The notes: generated from the letters alone by a model not told the origin. 64,000 bases of DNA from Desulforamulus reducens MI-1 (GCF_000016165.1 NC_009253.1:1460332-1524331), one strand, 5' to 3'. Positions 1 through 9,139 are shown, counted from the stretch's first letter. Numbers and translations: made by a program.

Positions 1-116
1 TGTCAGTCGTTCCGGTTTGGAGCTGGTTCCACTGCCTATCACGCTGTCCTCACCACGATTTTCGAAGGTAGTATTGACCGTTTTGTAGAGTGGCTGTCCA
101 AATGCTGCAAGCTTCA

Positions 117-281
117 CGTTCTTGTTTTATTTTTCTTGTTGTGCTTTTCTAGTTTTTGGTAGGCCTTTCTTTTTATACATTACATATCACAATCAACTCC
201 GTTCATAAGATTGTCAATCTCCTTTTCTATCAGATCATCATCAAGGTTGTTTAATAACTTGATTAATTTATCTTCATTCAC
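117..281 (-). pseudogene. Decayed anti-sigma factor N-terminus (probable)
   Basis: Reading leftwards from a GTG at 281, the frame encodes a short acidic segment (NEDKLIKLLNNLDDDLIEKE) and meets TAA at 182-180. The same frame then continues with a basic stretch (KAYQKLEKHNKKNKTR) to a TGA at 116-114. This layout, an acidic start followed by a basic stretch before an expected membrane segment, resembles the cytoplasmic N-terminus of anti-sigma proteins encoded directly behind clostridial ECF sigma genes. It lies 15 bp behind the broken sigma gene, in the expected order. Bases 1-116 are open in one frame on each strand, but I could not identify them. Function is inferred from position and composition only. 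Confidence 0.45.
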
Positions 282-296
282 AACTTAATCCCTTAC

Positions 297-841
297 TCAA
301 TGAAATAAGTTTTTCTCCTTTATAACTTTTCTGCCCCTTAGGAGTCTATTATCTATGGCAGATCTCGATAAATTAAAAGCATTTGCCAAATCACTTATTT
401 TGTCACCAAAGAAGTATCTTCTAATGAATATTTTTTTGTCTGTTTCGTTAAAGGAGCTTATAATTTCCAGAACCTTTTCTTGGTCTTGTTTTAAAATAAT
501 TTATTTCTCTAGACTAAAGTTCTCTTTTATTTCTAATCCTTCGATAGTAACAACATTTGTAGAACTTTTTTGCGTTTATATATAAGTGCTTTGCATTTTG
601 TTAAAATTAAAAGCCATGTTCTAAAATTCCCTTTTTCTTGATCAAAATCATTAATTTTAACCCATGCATCTAAAAATACATCAGACACACATTCTTCAAT
701 ATCTTCTCTATTAAGTGACTGGCACAAAATATTATAAGCCAAGCAGTAAATTGTTTTTGTGTACTTATTTATCATATATTCATATGCAAGTACGTCTTTA
801 TTTTTTATTCCTTCCACAAGTGCACTTTGTGAGTAGCCCAA
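297..841 (-). pseudogene. Broken ECF-type RNA polymerase sigma factor
   Basis: The gene starts at a TTG (841-839) about 11 bp after a GAGGAG ribosome site. The first part encodes sigma-70 region 2 (AYEYMINKYTKTIYCLAYNI, then DIEECVSDVFLDAWVKI and GNFRTWLLILTKCKA). At the A-rich run near 570-575 the frame is lost. Adding one base restores SSTNVVTIEGLEIKENF, which meets an in-frame TAA and then continues as region 4 (DKKIFIRRYFFGDKISDLAN, then LSRSAIDNRLLRGRKVI) to TGA at 299-297. Two independent lesions, one frameshift and one nonsense, argue for a true pseudogene rather than a sequencing slip. Family assignment is solid; the signal it once answered is unknown. Confidence 0.8.
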
Positions 842-968
842 GTTTTATTCAACTCCTCTCATATATTACTACGTCCTTAATAAATTTTTCTCTTAATGAA
901 TTTTAAGTTTTTGATTAGACAACTGGCTTCTGCCATACCAGCAGGATATGAGAAACTTTCTTATAAGC

Positions 969-998
969 AAAAAACCGACCTACAAAAAGGTCGGTTTA
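969..998 (-). terminator. Terminator of trpB
   Basis: An inverted repeat, ACCGACCT/AGGTCGGT around a short A-rich loop, is followed on the minus strand by a run of T. It lies 17 bp after the trpB stop codon. Confidence 0.8.
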
Positions 999-1014
999 GT
1001 AAACTTTTTCAATT

Positions 1015-2190
1015 TTATTTTAACATGTAAAAAACTTGCTCCACATCCTTATCCCCACGTCCGGAGATGTTAACGATGATAATTTGATCTTGTTGCAGGG
1101 TAGGAGCGATTTTAATGGCATGGGCCACAGCATGGGCACTTTCAAGTGCCGGTATAATACCCTCTGTTTTAGATAATTCTTTAAAGGCATCTAATGCTTC
1201 GGTGTCATTAATGGCTACATACTCGGCCCTGCCCGTAGCCTTTAAATAACTGTGTTCCGGCCCAACACCAGGGTAATCTAATCCAGCGGATATTGAATGC
1301 GTTGTTAATGGTTCCCCATTTTCATCCTGCATTAAGTAGCATTTAAAGCCATGTAAAATTCCTGGTTTTCCTGCACATAAGGGTGCGGCATGTTGACCTG
1401 TTGCCAGACCTTTACCGCCTGGTTCTACGCCAATAATATTAACTTCTTTATCCTCCACAAAGGGATAAAACAAACCAATGGCATTACTACCGCCGCCAAC
1501 ACAGGCCATTATATAGTCCGGTAAGCGTCCTTCAATTTTTCGAAGTTGGTCCTTCGCTTCTATGCCAATTATCGACTGAAAATGTCGAACAATTAGAGGG
1601 TAAGGATGGGGACCTACGGCAGAACCTAACATATAATAAGTATTTTCGTGGTTCTCTACCAGATCTTGTAAAGCCACATCAACAGCATCTTTAAGGGTTT
1701 TTGTGCCTGTAGTTACTGTTACTACTTTAGCACCTAGCAATTCCATACGAAAAACATTTAGTGCCTGACGCTTGGTATCTTCTTCACCCATATAAATAAC
1801 ACATTCCATATTAAACATAGCACAGGCCGTAGCCGTGGCTACTCCGTGCTGACCAGCCCCGGTTTCGGCGATAACTCTTTTAATGCCCATTCTTTTGGCC
1901 AGTAAAACCTGACCAAGTACATTGTTGATCTTGTGTGAGCCAGTATGGTTAAGATCTTCTCTTTTAAGGTAAATTTTGGCTCCGCCCAGTTTTTTGGTCA
2001 GTCTTTCTGCAAAATAAAGCGGGTTAGGTCGCCCAACATATTGTTGCAGATAATAAGTAAGTTCGGAAATAAAATCAGGGTCATCCTTATAGCGCATAAA
2101 AGCTACTTCAAGATCACCCAATACTTTTCTAAGTGAATCCGGGACAAAGGCCCCCCCAAATTCTCCGTAGAAGCCTGTTAAATTACTCAT
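1015..2190 (-). CDS. trpB: Tryptophan synthase beta chain
   Basis: This 391-aa PLP enzyme condenses indole with L-serine to give L-tryptophan in the cytoplasm, normally as an alpha2-beta2 complex with TrpA. The sequence is full length for the family. It has the N-terminal [14 protein letters not shown] block, the PLP lysine K87 in HTGSHKINN, the [10 protein letters not shown] substrate loop and the GGGSNAIG phosphate-binding loop. An AGGAGGAG ribosome site precedes the ATG. The gene stands alone: no trpA or other trp gene is adjacent, and it diverges from a second PLP enzyme at 2444. It has its own promoter (2250-2278) and terminator (969-998). The N-terminus fits the TrpB1 type that partners TrpA, so a trpA elsewhere in the genome is expected. 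Confidence 0.95.
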   Translation of the reverse strand: MSNLTGFYGEFGGAFVPDSLRKVLGDLEVAFMRYKDDPDFISELTYYLQQYVGRPNPLYFAERLTKKLGGAKIYLKREDLNHTGSHKINNVLGQVLLAKRMGIKRVIAETGAGQHGVATATACAMFNMECVIYMGEEDTKRQALNVFRMELLGAKVVTVTTGTKTLKDAVDVALQDLVENHENTYYMLGSAVGPHPYPLIVRHFQSIIGIEAKDQLRKIEGRLPDYIMACVGGGSNAIGLFYPFVEDKEVNIIGVEPGGKGLATGQHAAPLCAGKPGILHGFKCYLMQDENGEPLTTHSISAGLDYPGVGPEHSYLKATGRAEYVAINDTEALDAFKELSKTEGIIPALESAHAVAHAIKIAPTLQQDQIIIVNISGRGDKDVEQVFYMLK

Positions 2191-2249
2191 CTCTTCTCCT
2201 CCTCTAATTTAAAAACTAAGCTCAGCTAAACAAAAATCAAACTAGTGTT

Positions 2250-2278
2250 ATTTTAACATGTATAATAATTCTATACAA
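2250..2278 (-). promoter_or_regulatory. Sigma-A-type promoter of trpB
   Basis: On the minus strand TTGTAT (2278-2273) is followed after 17 bp by TAAAAT (2255-2250), about 60 bp before the trpB start. No leader-peptide Trp codon run or T-box was seen between this site and the gene. Confidence 0.5.
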
Positions 2279-2443
2279 TCATTTTTTTATGGTCCCTAGG
2301 AATTTTTTACTTAAAGAACTTTTAGTACTAAAATAATCCAAAGGGGCTTCTTCAAAACAAATATTATAAGATGTGTTAATCAAGAGTATTGTTTTAACCA
2401 GTAAAAATGAATAATATAGTACAATAACAAACTGGAGGTATTC

Positions 2444-3403
2444 ATGTTTTCAAAAATTTCTTCATCTGTGTTAGAGGCCATCGGCCATACACCATTAATT
2501 GAATTATCACGCATCGCCGGAGAAGTACCAGGAAAACTATATGCTAAGGCAGAGTTTATGAACCCCACCGGTAGTATGAAGGACCGAATTGCCCTGAAGA
2601 TGATCGAAGATGCTGAAAAAGAGGGGAAACTTCGGCCAGGTAGCGTTGTCATAGAAGAAACCAGTGGTAATACCGGGATTGGTCTAGCTATGGTCTGTGC
2701 TATAAAGGGATATAAGTTTATTGCCGTTATGTCGGAGGGAAATAGCCCTGAACGACGGCAGATCTTGCAAGCGATGGGAGCAAGGGTTGAATTAGTTCCT
2801 CAGGTTGAGGGAGGTAAACCCGGTAGGGTAACCGGAGAGGATTTGGCTTTGGTAGAAAAAAGAGCAGAGGCATTAACGGAAGAAATGGGAGCACTATGGG
2901 TCAATCAATTTCACAATCCTAGCAACTGTGTGGCCCATTATGAAACCACAGCCCAGGAAATATGGCAACAAATGGATGGTAAAATTGATTATTTTTTAGA
3001 TGTTGTTGGAACTTCCGGTACATTTACCGGCATTGCCAGCGCCCTAAAGGATAAGGACTCCAAAATTCAATGTTGGGCTGTGGAACCAGCCACAGCACCG
3101 GTGCTGGCAGGCAAACCGGTAACGAATCCACAGCATGTCTTGCAGGGTTCCAGTTATGCTAAAGTACCAGATCTTTGGAATTCCCAGGTCTGTGATGGCT
3201 ATCTTTCGGTAACCGATGGGGAGGCAGTTCGGGCTGCCCGACGATTGGCCACCGAAGAAGGACTCTTTTGTGGTTATACTGCTGGGGGTAATGTTGCTGC
3301 TGCCCTGCGACTGGCGGGTTGGTGCGACCCAGGGGCAAGAATTGTTACGATTCTTTGTGATAGTGGAATGAAATACCTCTCTACGGATCTGTTCAAAGTT
3401 TAG
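2444..3403 (+). CDS. PLP-dependent cysteine synthase family protein
   Basis: This 319-aa fold-type II PLP enzyme most likely makes cysteine from O-acetylserine (or O-phosphoserine) and sulfide. PLP lysine K46 sits in NPTGSMKDR. The substrate loop SGNTGIG and the glycine-rich VGTSGTFTGIA phosphate loop are present. The C-terminal ILCDSGMKYLSTDLF motif is typical of CysK/CysM proteins. A GGAGG ribosome site lies 7 bp before the ATG. It is divergent from trpB and 74 bp before the selenoprotein gene. I do not assign CysK or CysM because substrate preference cannot be read from the sequence; a cystathionine-beta-synthase-like role is less likely but possible. Confidence 0.85.
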   Translation: MFSKISSSVLEAIGHTPLIELSRIAGEVPGKLYAKAEFMNPTGSMKDRIALKMIEDAEKEGKLRPGSVVIEETSGNTGIGLAMVCAIKGYKFIAVMSEGNSPERRQILQAMGARVELVPQVEGGKPGRVTGEDLALVEKRAEALTEEMGALWVNQFHNPSNCVAHYETTAQEIWQQMDGKIDYFLDVVGTSGTFTGIASALKDKDSKIQCWAVEPATAPVLAGKPVTNPQHVLQGSSYAKVPDLWNSQVCDGYLSVTDGEAVRAARRLATEEGLFCGYTAGGNVAAALRLAGWCDPGARIVTILCDSGMKYLSTDLFKV

Positions 3404-3476
3404 TATAACCAATATTTGCCTACAAATTATTAAATGTTATAATGATACTATAAAAACGTATATGGGGGTAATGATT

Positions 3477-3713
3477 ATGGAAGGCATTAGGTTGTCCATT
3501 GAGTACTGTACTTCTTGAGGTTATTTACCAAAAGCAGCCGGTCTGGCTGAAATATTGCTGCGGATGTACCGGAACAAAATTTCTTCCTTTGAATTGATTC
3601 CCTCCAGTGGAGGTGTATTCGAAGTAAAAAAAGATGGGGAATTAATTTTCTCCAAAAAGGTAGAAGGTCGCTTCCCAGAAAAAATTGAGATTACATCAAA
3701 GTTAGGAATATAA
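3477..3713 (+). CDS. Selenoprotein W-like (Rdx family) protein, UGA = Sec14
   Basis: Standard translation stops at a TGA (3516-3518), but the frame continues to TAA at 3711-3713 and gives a 78-aa protein. It starts MEGIRLSIEYCTSU and continues GYLPKAAGLAEILLRMYRN. This is a CxxU redox motif (C11, U14) directly after the first beta strand, exactly where SelW/SelT/SelH (Rdx) proteins carry CxxU or CxxC. Downstream SSGGVFEV and the C-terminal FPEKIEI block also fit the family, which has a thioredoxin-like fold and thiol-redox function. The start at 3477 is chosen because a GGGGG ribosome site ends 8 bp upstream; an ATG at 3471 is too close. It requires SelB/SelC elsewhere in the genome. It lies 74 bp after the cysteine synthase gene and has its own terminator. 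Confidence 0.85.
3516..3549 (+). promoter_or_regulatory. Bacterial SECIS-like element
   Basis: Sixteen bases after the UGA comes a perfect 5-bp stem CAGCC/GGCTG (3535-3539 with 3545-3549) closing the loop GGTCT. The apical loop of the E. coli fdhF SECIS is also GGUCU, and the short distance from UGA fits bacterial elements read by SelB. The lower stem is weak. Confidence 0.7.
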
Positions 3714-3749
3714 AAATATCCCGGCAAAGAGTTGCCGGGATATTTTTAT
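3713..3749. terminator. Terminator after the selenoprotein gene
   Basis: A long perfect stem (ATATCCCGGCAA / TTGCCGGGATAT) around AGAG, with A-run before and T-run after, begins at the stop codon. It could work in both directions. Confidence 0.85.
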
Positions 3750-3905
3750 ATTCCATTCACAAAGAAAAGCTTAAATTAAGCCAAGTCTTTATAACTATTT
3801 TTGACGAAGATAAATTCCTCTTCCACGAATATCTTTTGGGTATACTTTGGCAAACTATAGATAGTCTGATTAACTGCAATTACGTCACAGGTTAGGGGGA
3901 AGATT

Positions 3906-6455
3906 ATGTATTTTTTTCGAACTATTACTGTAAACCCTACAATTCCAGATAGGATTTCCCAATTAGGGGAATTGTCTTATAATCTTTGGTTTAGCTGGAA
4001 TCCTGATGCTCTGATGCTCTTCCAGAAAATTAATAAGGAAAAGTGGCAAGACCTAAATCACAATCCGGTTAAATTTTTACTGGAAGTTGATCAAGGTGAT
4101 CTAGCAAGAGCAGTTGAGGATCCAGAGTATCTGGCCTTGTATGACAAGGTTATGGCAGATTTTGATAGCTACATGAAGAGTGATACTTGGTATAAAAATA
4201 AATACCCTAACTTGGCAGATAAATCGGTGGCTTATTTTTCTGCAGAATTTGGTTTTCACGAATCCTTGCCCATCTACTCCGGGGGGCTTGGCGTTTTAGC
4301 AGGGGATCACTGTAAAGCAGCCAGTGATATAGGATTACCCTTAGTGGGTGTGGGGTTGTTGTATAAGCAGGGGTATTTTACGCAAAAAATTAACCGTGAA
4401 GGTTGGCAAGAAGCCCATTACCATTATCAAAACTACAACCAGATGCCGGTAAAGCCTGCTTTAGATCAAGAAGGCCGGGAAATTATTATTCCCGTTGAGT
4501 TACCGGGTAGAATTGTCTATGTAAGGCTTTGGCAGATTCAGGTAGGACGAATAAAAATATACTTGATGGATGCCGATATTACCATGAATAATGATGATGA
4601 CAGGCAATTAACAGCCCAGCTTTATGGAGGGGATAAGGATACGCGAATTTCCCAGGAGATGTTGCTGGGAATTGGTGGAGTAAAGGCTCTTAGGCAACTT
4701 GGTATCAATCCCGCTGCTTGGCATATTAACGAAGGACATGCGGCTTTCTTATGTATAGAAAGACTGCGTGAATTGGTGGAGGTCGGCATACCCCTTGCTA
4801 CTGCCAAAGAGGCAGTTAGGGCAAGTACAATCTTTACCACGCACACCCCTGTGCCGGCGGGGCATGATGTTTTCGACCATGAAAAGGTGAATCACTATCT
4901 AAGTAGGTATTATGAGTTGCTGGGTGTTGATCGTAATGGGTTTATGGCTCTGGGCTGGGACCCTAAACGTAATAATTTTAATATGACGATATTGGCTATG
5001 AATTTTGCCTCTTACTGCAATGGTGTTAGTAAACTTCACGGTGAAATAACCAGAAAAATGTTTCATTATGTTTATGACAACATTCCGGTGGAAGAAGTAC
5101 CGGTCTTTTCAGTAACAAATGGTATCCATACTTTAACTTGGCTTTCAGATGAATTAAGAAATCTATTTAATGCTTATCTTGAACCAACATGGCGCAATAA
5201 CATTAGTGATCAAAATATATGGCAAGCTATTGATAAAATTCCAGATAAAGAACTGTGGGATTTGCATGTGGGGTTAAAGAAAAAGGCCATTCAATTCATT
5301 CGGGCTTCTTTACGAAATCAAAAATATCGTAACCAAGAAGCTTCAGAGAGTATTGGTGAGGTAGAGGAATATTTAAATCCGGATGCCTTTACCATTGGTT
5401 TTGCCAGACGGTTTGCTACCTATAAAAGAGCAACATTGTTGTTTAGAGATCAAGAAAAGCTAGCAAAATTATTTACTGATCCAGAACATCCGGTACAAAT
5501 AATTTTTGCAGGAAAGGCACATCCCGCAGATCGTCCTGGGCAAGAACTCATAAGAGACATTTATGAAATGTCACAAAGGGATCCTTTTAAAGGGAAAATT
5601 ATTTTTATTGAAAACTACGATATGAATGTGGCAAGGCACATGGTTCAAGGAGTAGATATGTGGTTAAATACTCCCCGCTGGCCCATGGAAGCAAGTGGGA
5701 CCAGTGGCATGAAAGCAGCAGCAAATGGGGTTATCAACTGCAGTGTTCTGGACGGCTGGTGGCCGGAAGCATACAAAGAAGAAAATGGATATGCTATTGG
5801 AAAACAAACCGGATACCGTACAGAGGAAGATCAAGATAACGATGATGCCTATCATTTGTATTCATTGTTAGAGGATAACATTATACCCACCTACTACAGT
5901 CAGGAGGCAGGCTATCCTAAACAGTGGGTGCAATTCATGAAAAATTCTATCAAGACCATATTGCCGGAATTTAGTACTGAACGGATGGTAAAAGAATATA
6001 CAGAACGTTTCTATACCAAGGCTACTCAGAGAGGGGAAAAATTTTCTCAAAATCATTTTCAGGTAGCCCTGGAGGTTCAGGATTTTAAACGGTACATAAA
6101 AGAAAATTGGCACCACGTGTCAATTGAGTCAGTCGATGCTGATGGAATATCAGAACGGGATCTGAAAGTAGGAGACAGGCTTGAATTGGCAGTGGATGTC
6201 TACCTGGGCCCAATAAAACCAAGTGATGTTGTGGTAGAAATTGTTCATGGCTGTGAGAGCGACCACTCTCTGGTAAATGTAAAAACAACTTCATTGGAGG
6301 TCCAGGAACAAGAAAGTGAAGGAATTTATCACTACCGGGGCGGGTTTAACCTTGAACAAGGAAGTTGTGGGTTTACTGTGAGAATTAGACCACATCACTA
6401 CCTATTTGCATCAAATTTTGAACTTCCATTGGCCAGCTGGGCAAAGAATTTTTAA
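3906..6455 (+). CDS. glgP: Alpha-glucan (glycogen) phosphorylase
   Basis: This 849-aa GT35 enzyme releases glucose-1-phosphate from storage glucan using phosphate and PLP. The N-terminal region (SQLGELSYNLWFSWNPDALM) is the DUF3417-like domain found in the short archaeal/Thermotoga-type phosphorylases. Catalytic landmarks follow: YFSAEFGFHESLPIYSGGLG, the HINEGHAAF block, and the PLP lysine K603 in ASGTSGMKAAANG. Length fits that subfamily. A GGGGGA ribosome site precedes the ATG. No glgABCD genes are adjacent, so it acts as a stand-alone degradative gene here. Spore formers commonly store glycogen before sporulation, but a link to the right-hand island is not shown. Confidence 0.95.
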   Translation: MYFFRTITVNPTIPDRISQLGELSYNLWFSWNPDALMLFQKINKEKWQDLNHNPVKFLLEVDQGDLARAVEDPEYLALYDKVMADFDSYMKSDTWYKNKYPNLADKSVAYFSAEFGFHESLPIYSGGLGVLAGDHCKAASDIGLPLVGVGLLYKQGYFTQKINREGWQEAHYHYQNYNQMPVKPALDQEGREIIIPVELPGRIVYVRLWQIQVGRIKIYLMDADITMNNDDDRQLTAQLYGGDKDTRISQEMLLGIGGVKALRQLGINPAAWHINEGHAAFLCIERLRELVEVGIPLATAKEAVRASTIFTTHTPVPAGHDVFDHEKVNHYLSRYYELLGVDRNGFMALGWDPKRNNFNMTILAMNFASYCNGVSKLHGEITRKMFHYVYDNIPVEEVPVFSVTNGIHTLTWLSDELRNLFNAYLEPTWRNNISDQNIWQAIDKIPDKELWDLHVGLKKKAIQFIRASLRNQKYRNQEASESIGEVEEYLNPDAFTIGFARRFATYKRATLLFRDQEKLAKLFTDPEHPVQIIFAGKAHPADRPGQELIRDIYEMSQRDPFKGKIIFIENYDMNVARHMVQGVDMWLNTPRWPMEASGTSGMKAAANGVINCSVLDGWWPEAYKEENGYAIGKQTGYRTEEDQDNDDAYHLYSLLEDNIIPTYYSQEAGYPKQWVQFMKNSIKTILPEFSTERMVKEYTERFYTKATQRGEKFSQNHFQVALEVQDFKRYIKENWHHVSIESVDADGISERDLKVGDRLELAVDVYLGPIKPSDVVVEIVHGCESDHSLVNVKTTSLEVQEQESEGIYHYRGGFNLEQGSCGFTVRIRPHHYLFASNFELPLASWAKNF

Positions 6456-6487
6456 AACAATTTAAATACTAAGCTTTATCTGTTTGC

Positions 6488-6527
6488 CCTTATGCAAATC
6501 AGAAAGTTGTATACTTTTTGGATTTGC
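6488..6527. repeat. Palindromic repeat, copy 1
   Basis: CCTTATGCAAATC, then GAAAGTTGTATACTTTT and GATTTGC form an imperfect hairpin. A near-identical copy lies at 17036-17074. Both sit just after a gene and just before a rho-independent terminator. Confidence 0.7.
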
Positions 6528-6532
6528 TAATA

Positions 6533-6561
6533 AAAGGCCCGTCATGGTACGACGGGCCTTT
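6533..6561. terminator. Bidirectional terminator between glgP and the NAPRTase gene
   Basis: AAAGGCCCGTC / GACGGGCCTTT around ATGGTAC, lying between two convergent genes. A/T runs on both sides are short. Confidence 0.8.
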
Positions 6562-6578
6562 GACTGTGCATGCTTTGA

Positions 6579-7928
6579 TTAATCCTTGATCCTTTCTAAG
6601 TTTGGATTGTCACATACCTTCCTTCCCACTTTGGCCATGGGGTACCATTGGCCATCAATAAAAATCTGAACAATGTCAGCTGTAAAATCACTGCTGGTAC
6701 CATGATTGCAGCAATTCTCTAACAGGGAAGAACCCACACCATAGATATCTATAGGTACTTGTAGCTTTTCAAATTTCTTAATTTTATCAGCATTAAAACC
6801 ACCGGTTGCCACAATTTTTATATCTTGACACCACTGCCTAGCCAGGTCATTGGCGGAGGCTGGTATATTCCAAAGGAGATAGGCGCCATCAATGGCTTTT
6901 CTTAAATTCCATATTAGTCTAGGGTTAACACCAAGATCAAGCAATTCATCACCTAAGGGTTCCACAGATACATCTCTCATATTCCCTGAGGTATCTGATC
7001 TTACAGCAAAGAGTTTATACTTTTTGGCTTCTTCCAGGTCCCCTTCGGAATAATACTGCCAGTACTTTTCAAACATTTTGGTCATGACCTTTAATGTTTC
7101 GCCAACGCAATCGTTATGAAAATCTACCAAGGCGATCCTGGGCACTTCCACAGGAATAATTCTGGAGAATTGTATCATTGTTTCGGCCGTATCACCTAGA
7201 AAACAAGCAATGGAGGAGTGGGCAATGGTCCCCCCACCTTTGCCGCCCCACCAATCCCCTTGGTCATCGGTGGATACAAAGGTAGCCGAATTTTTATTAT
7301 GTTTATGATTGTAGGCTTGTACAGCCAGTGAATAGGCATAACCATGCAGGGCCTGTAGTTTATAATGCGCGAAGCGGGCAGGGAAAAATAAGACATCTTT
7401 ACCCCTGGTGGCTTCCAGAACATTGTATACATTGGTGGCAACCCGAGTAGCTTCAGTGAGGGCCCCTAGGATTGGTGTTTCCAGTTTAGCGAAATCTCTG
7501 TAACGTCCACGAATTTTTATAACAGGTTGTACATTTAAGGGGTCGCCATCGTAAGAAGCAAAGGAACCGTCTTGAACAGCCTCAACTTCTAATTCTTTGT
7601 AAGTGTTAATAAAGTGGTTATTGTTATCAAAATAACCAGTGCACTCTTCTAAGATGGCAAGTGATTCGTCAACTCCAGCTATTAGACTAAAGGGCCTTCT
7701 TCGGGTGAAAATCTGCATTTCAACCTTAATATCACCAGTCTTCAATAATTTTGTATCTATTTCTTTAAGATCACTGATTCCTTGGAAAGTATAACTATCC
7801 CGTGACAAAACTTGCAATATGTTAAAAATATTAATAAAATAGGCATCTGAATACCAGCCCTGTCGCATTCTAGCGACATCAATAGCAAATAAGTTTTTGT
7901 CTAATCTTTTTCCATTAAATATACTCAT
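6579..7928 (-). CDS. Nicotinate phosphoribosyltransferase
   Basis: This 449-aa enzyme converts nicotinate and PRPP to nicotinate mononucleotide in the Preiss-Handler NAD salvage route. Family marks are the N-terminal YFINIFNILQ helix, the central TDDQGDWWGGKGGGTIAHSS block, which corresponds to the GT-PH phosphate-binding region, and the C-terminal ATGGFNADKIKKFE and PIDIYGVGSSL segments. I chose the ATG at 7928 (MSIFNGKR); the frame is open 12 bp further to a TTG with no clear ribosome site. The gene is monocistronic and convergent with glgP, sharing the terminator at 6533-6561. Quinolinate or nicotinamide specificity is less likely given the GGTIAHS-type loop. Confidence 0.85.
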   Translation of the reverse strand: MSIFNGKRLDKNLFAIDVARMRQGWYSDAYFINIFNILQVLSRDSYTFQGISDLKEIDTKLLKTGDIKVEMQIFTRRRPFSLIAGVDESLAILEECTGYFDNNNHFINTYKELEVEAVQDGSFASYDGDPLNVQPVIKIRGRYRDFAKLETPILGALTEATRVATNVYNVLEATRGKDVLFFPARFAHYKLQALHGYAYSLAVQAYNHKHNKNSATFVSTDDQGDWWGGKGGGTIAHSSIACFLGDTAETMIQFSRIIPVEVPRIALVDFHNDCVGETLKVMTKMFEKYWQYYSEGDLEEAKKYKLFAVRSDTSGNMRDVSVEPLGDELLDLGVNPRLIWNLRKAIDGAYLLWNIPASANDLARQWCQDIKIVATGGFNADKIKKFEKLQVPIDIYGVGSSLLENCCNHGTSSDFTADIVQIFIDGQWYPMAKVGRKVCDNPNLERIKD

Positions 7929-8067
7929 ATAATTCACCAACTTGGAATTTTTTAAAGTAAATTTATTGTAACATAAGTGGTTAAGAAAACCTCTACTTTA
8001 AAATAAAACTCTTCCTAATATTCATTTGCCTAATCAATAAGTTTTATAAAAATCCCCCTATAGAAAT

Positions 8068-8253
8068 TTATTTAACTAATGTAACCGGACAATGGGCTAG
8101 GTGTAGAACGCTGTGACTTACACTTCTTAATATTATACCTTGAAAGTTTGTCAGTCCCCTGGATCCTAAAACAATATGATGAAAATTGTTTAGTCTGGCG
8201 AATTCGGTAATTTTGATACCAGGATCTCCGTTAATGAGTTGTCTCTTAGACCA
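8068..8253 (-). pseudogene. Universal stress protein (UspA family) C-terminal remnant
   Basis: The minus strand encodes LINGDPGIKITEFARLNNFH, then HIVLGSRGLTNFQG, SVSHSVLHLAHCPVTLV and a stop at 8070-8068. This is the second half of a UspA domain, with the GSRG..(10)..S nucleotide-binding signature. No start codon or N-terminal half (strand beta1 and the first alpha/beta units) exists upstream: the frame runs into a stop before 8285 and into a terminator-like palindrome. The remaining sequence between 7929 and 8434 shows no other gene. The truncation looks old, because no mobile element is present at the breakpoint. Confidence 0.75.
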
Positions 8254-8256
8254 GAT

Positions 8257-8280
8257 AAAAACCGGCCTAGGCCGGTTTTT
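8257..8280. terminator. Perfect palindrome, terminator-like
   Basis: AAAAACCGGC / GCCGGTTTTT around CTAG is a perfect 24-bp palindrome with A/T ends, at the breakpoint of the UspA remnant. It may be the terminator of a lost gene. Confidence 0.55.
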
Positions 8281-8434
8281 ATGTCCAAAAGTATAACGTT
8301 AAAATTTTTTCATAACTCTTACAAAAAGTTATCCTTTTAAGCAGGTTAGGGCGGATTACTGTCGAATTTGAAAGTTCATATAAACAAATGTCCCTTCTTA
8401 AAGAACAGATCAATTTTTGGTGGAGGTAGTTTAT

Positions 8435-9109
8435 ATGAACGAAAAGAATAAAGATATCCACCCAAGTCTTCAAAGTTTAATTCCTATAGCCCGGGGTATT
8501 AATCAGATGTTTGGGAAATACTGTGAAGTTGCAGTGCACGACCTTTGCAAACCTGAAACATCCTTAGTATTTTTGGCAGGTAATGTTACTAAACGTCATA
8601 AGGGTGCTCCTATTACCAACCTTGTGTTGGAAAGTATTCGTAATCATGGCGACAACTGTCTGGATTTAATAGGTTATAAAAATGTAACAAAGGATGGGCG
8701 TATACTAAAATCATCAACTATTTTTGCTAGGGATCAGAAGGGGAAAATTGTCGGTTGTCTCTGTATAAACTACGATATCACAGAACTAATCATCCACAAG
8801 AACCATCTCGAAGAGTTTATAGCCGTTGGGGAAAAGATTAATAATGGGGCAAGTAATGAATTCTTTGCTTCGGATATAACTGAAGTCCTCGAAGGAATGA
8901 TTGATGCCGTTTTAACCAACCTCAATATTCCAGTGGCAATGATGCAAAAAGAGGATAAAATTCATGTTGTTCGTGAGTTGGACTTGAAGGGCGTCTTTAT
9001 GATCAAAGGGGCAGTGGATAAAGTAGCTGCTGTGTTGGGGGTTTCTCGTTATACAATTTATAACTATCTGGAAGAAGATCGATCAAACCGAAGTAATAAT
9101 GTAATCTAA
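8435..9109 (+). CDS. YheO-like PAS-HTH transcriptional regulator
   Basis: This 224-aa protein has an N-terminal YheO-type PAS domain (residues about 10-115; PIARGINQMFGKYCEVAVHD is characteristic) and a C-terminal helix-turn-helix (about 185-218; GAVDKVAAVLGVSRYTIYNY). Members of this family are DNA-binding regulators, one of which controls D-amino acid or dipeptide metabolism in enterics; the ligand here is unknown. The start at 8435 follows a TGGAGG site by 9 bp; an upstream GTG at 8417 overlaps that site. It is monocistronic, followed by a weak terminator at 9112-9139 and the FtsA-like gene. Confidence 0.8.
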   Translation: MNEKNKDIHPSLQSLIPIARGINQMFGKYCEVAVHDLCKPETSLVFLAGNVTKRHKGAPITNLVLESIRNHGDNCLDLIGYKNVTKDGRILKSSTIFARDQKGKIVGCLCINYDITELIIHKNHLEEFIAVGEKINNGASNEFFASDITEVLEGMIDAVLTNLNIPVAMMQKEDKIHVVRELDLKGVFMIKGAVDKVAAVLGVSRYTIYNYLEEDRSNRSNNVI

Positions 9110-9111
9110 AA

Positions 9112-9139
9112 ATGGGCTCTGCATGAGTCCTGTTTTTTT
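9112..9139 (+). terminator. Terminator of the YheO-like gene
   Basis: GGGCTC / GAGTCC around TGCAT followed by seven T residues, just after the stop codon. Confidence 0.6.

Noticed and set aside
355-585. Plus-strand 76-codon frame at the left edge
   Set aside because: It is antisense to region 4 of the broken sigma factor gene and resembles no protein.
3521-3727. Minus-strand 68-codon frame over the selenoprotein gene
   Set aside because: It is the shadow of the Sec-containing frame and has no ribosome site.
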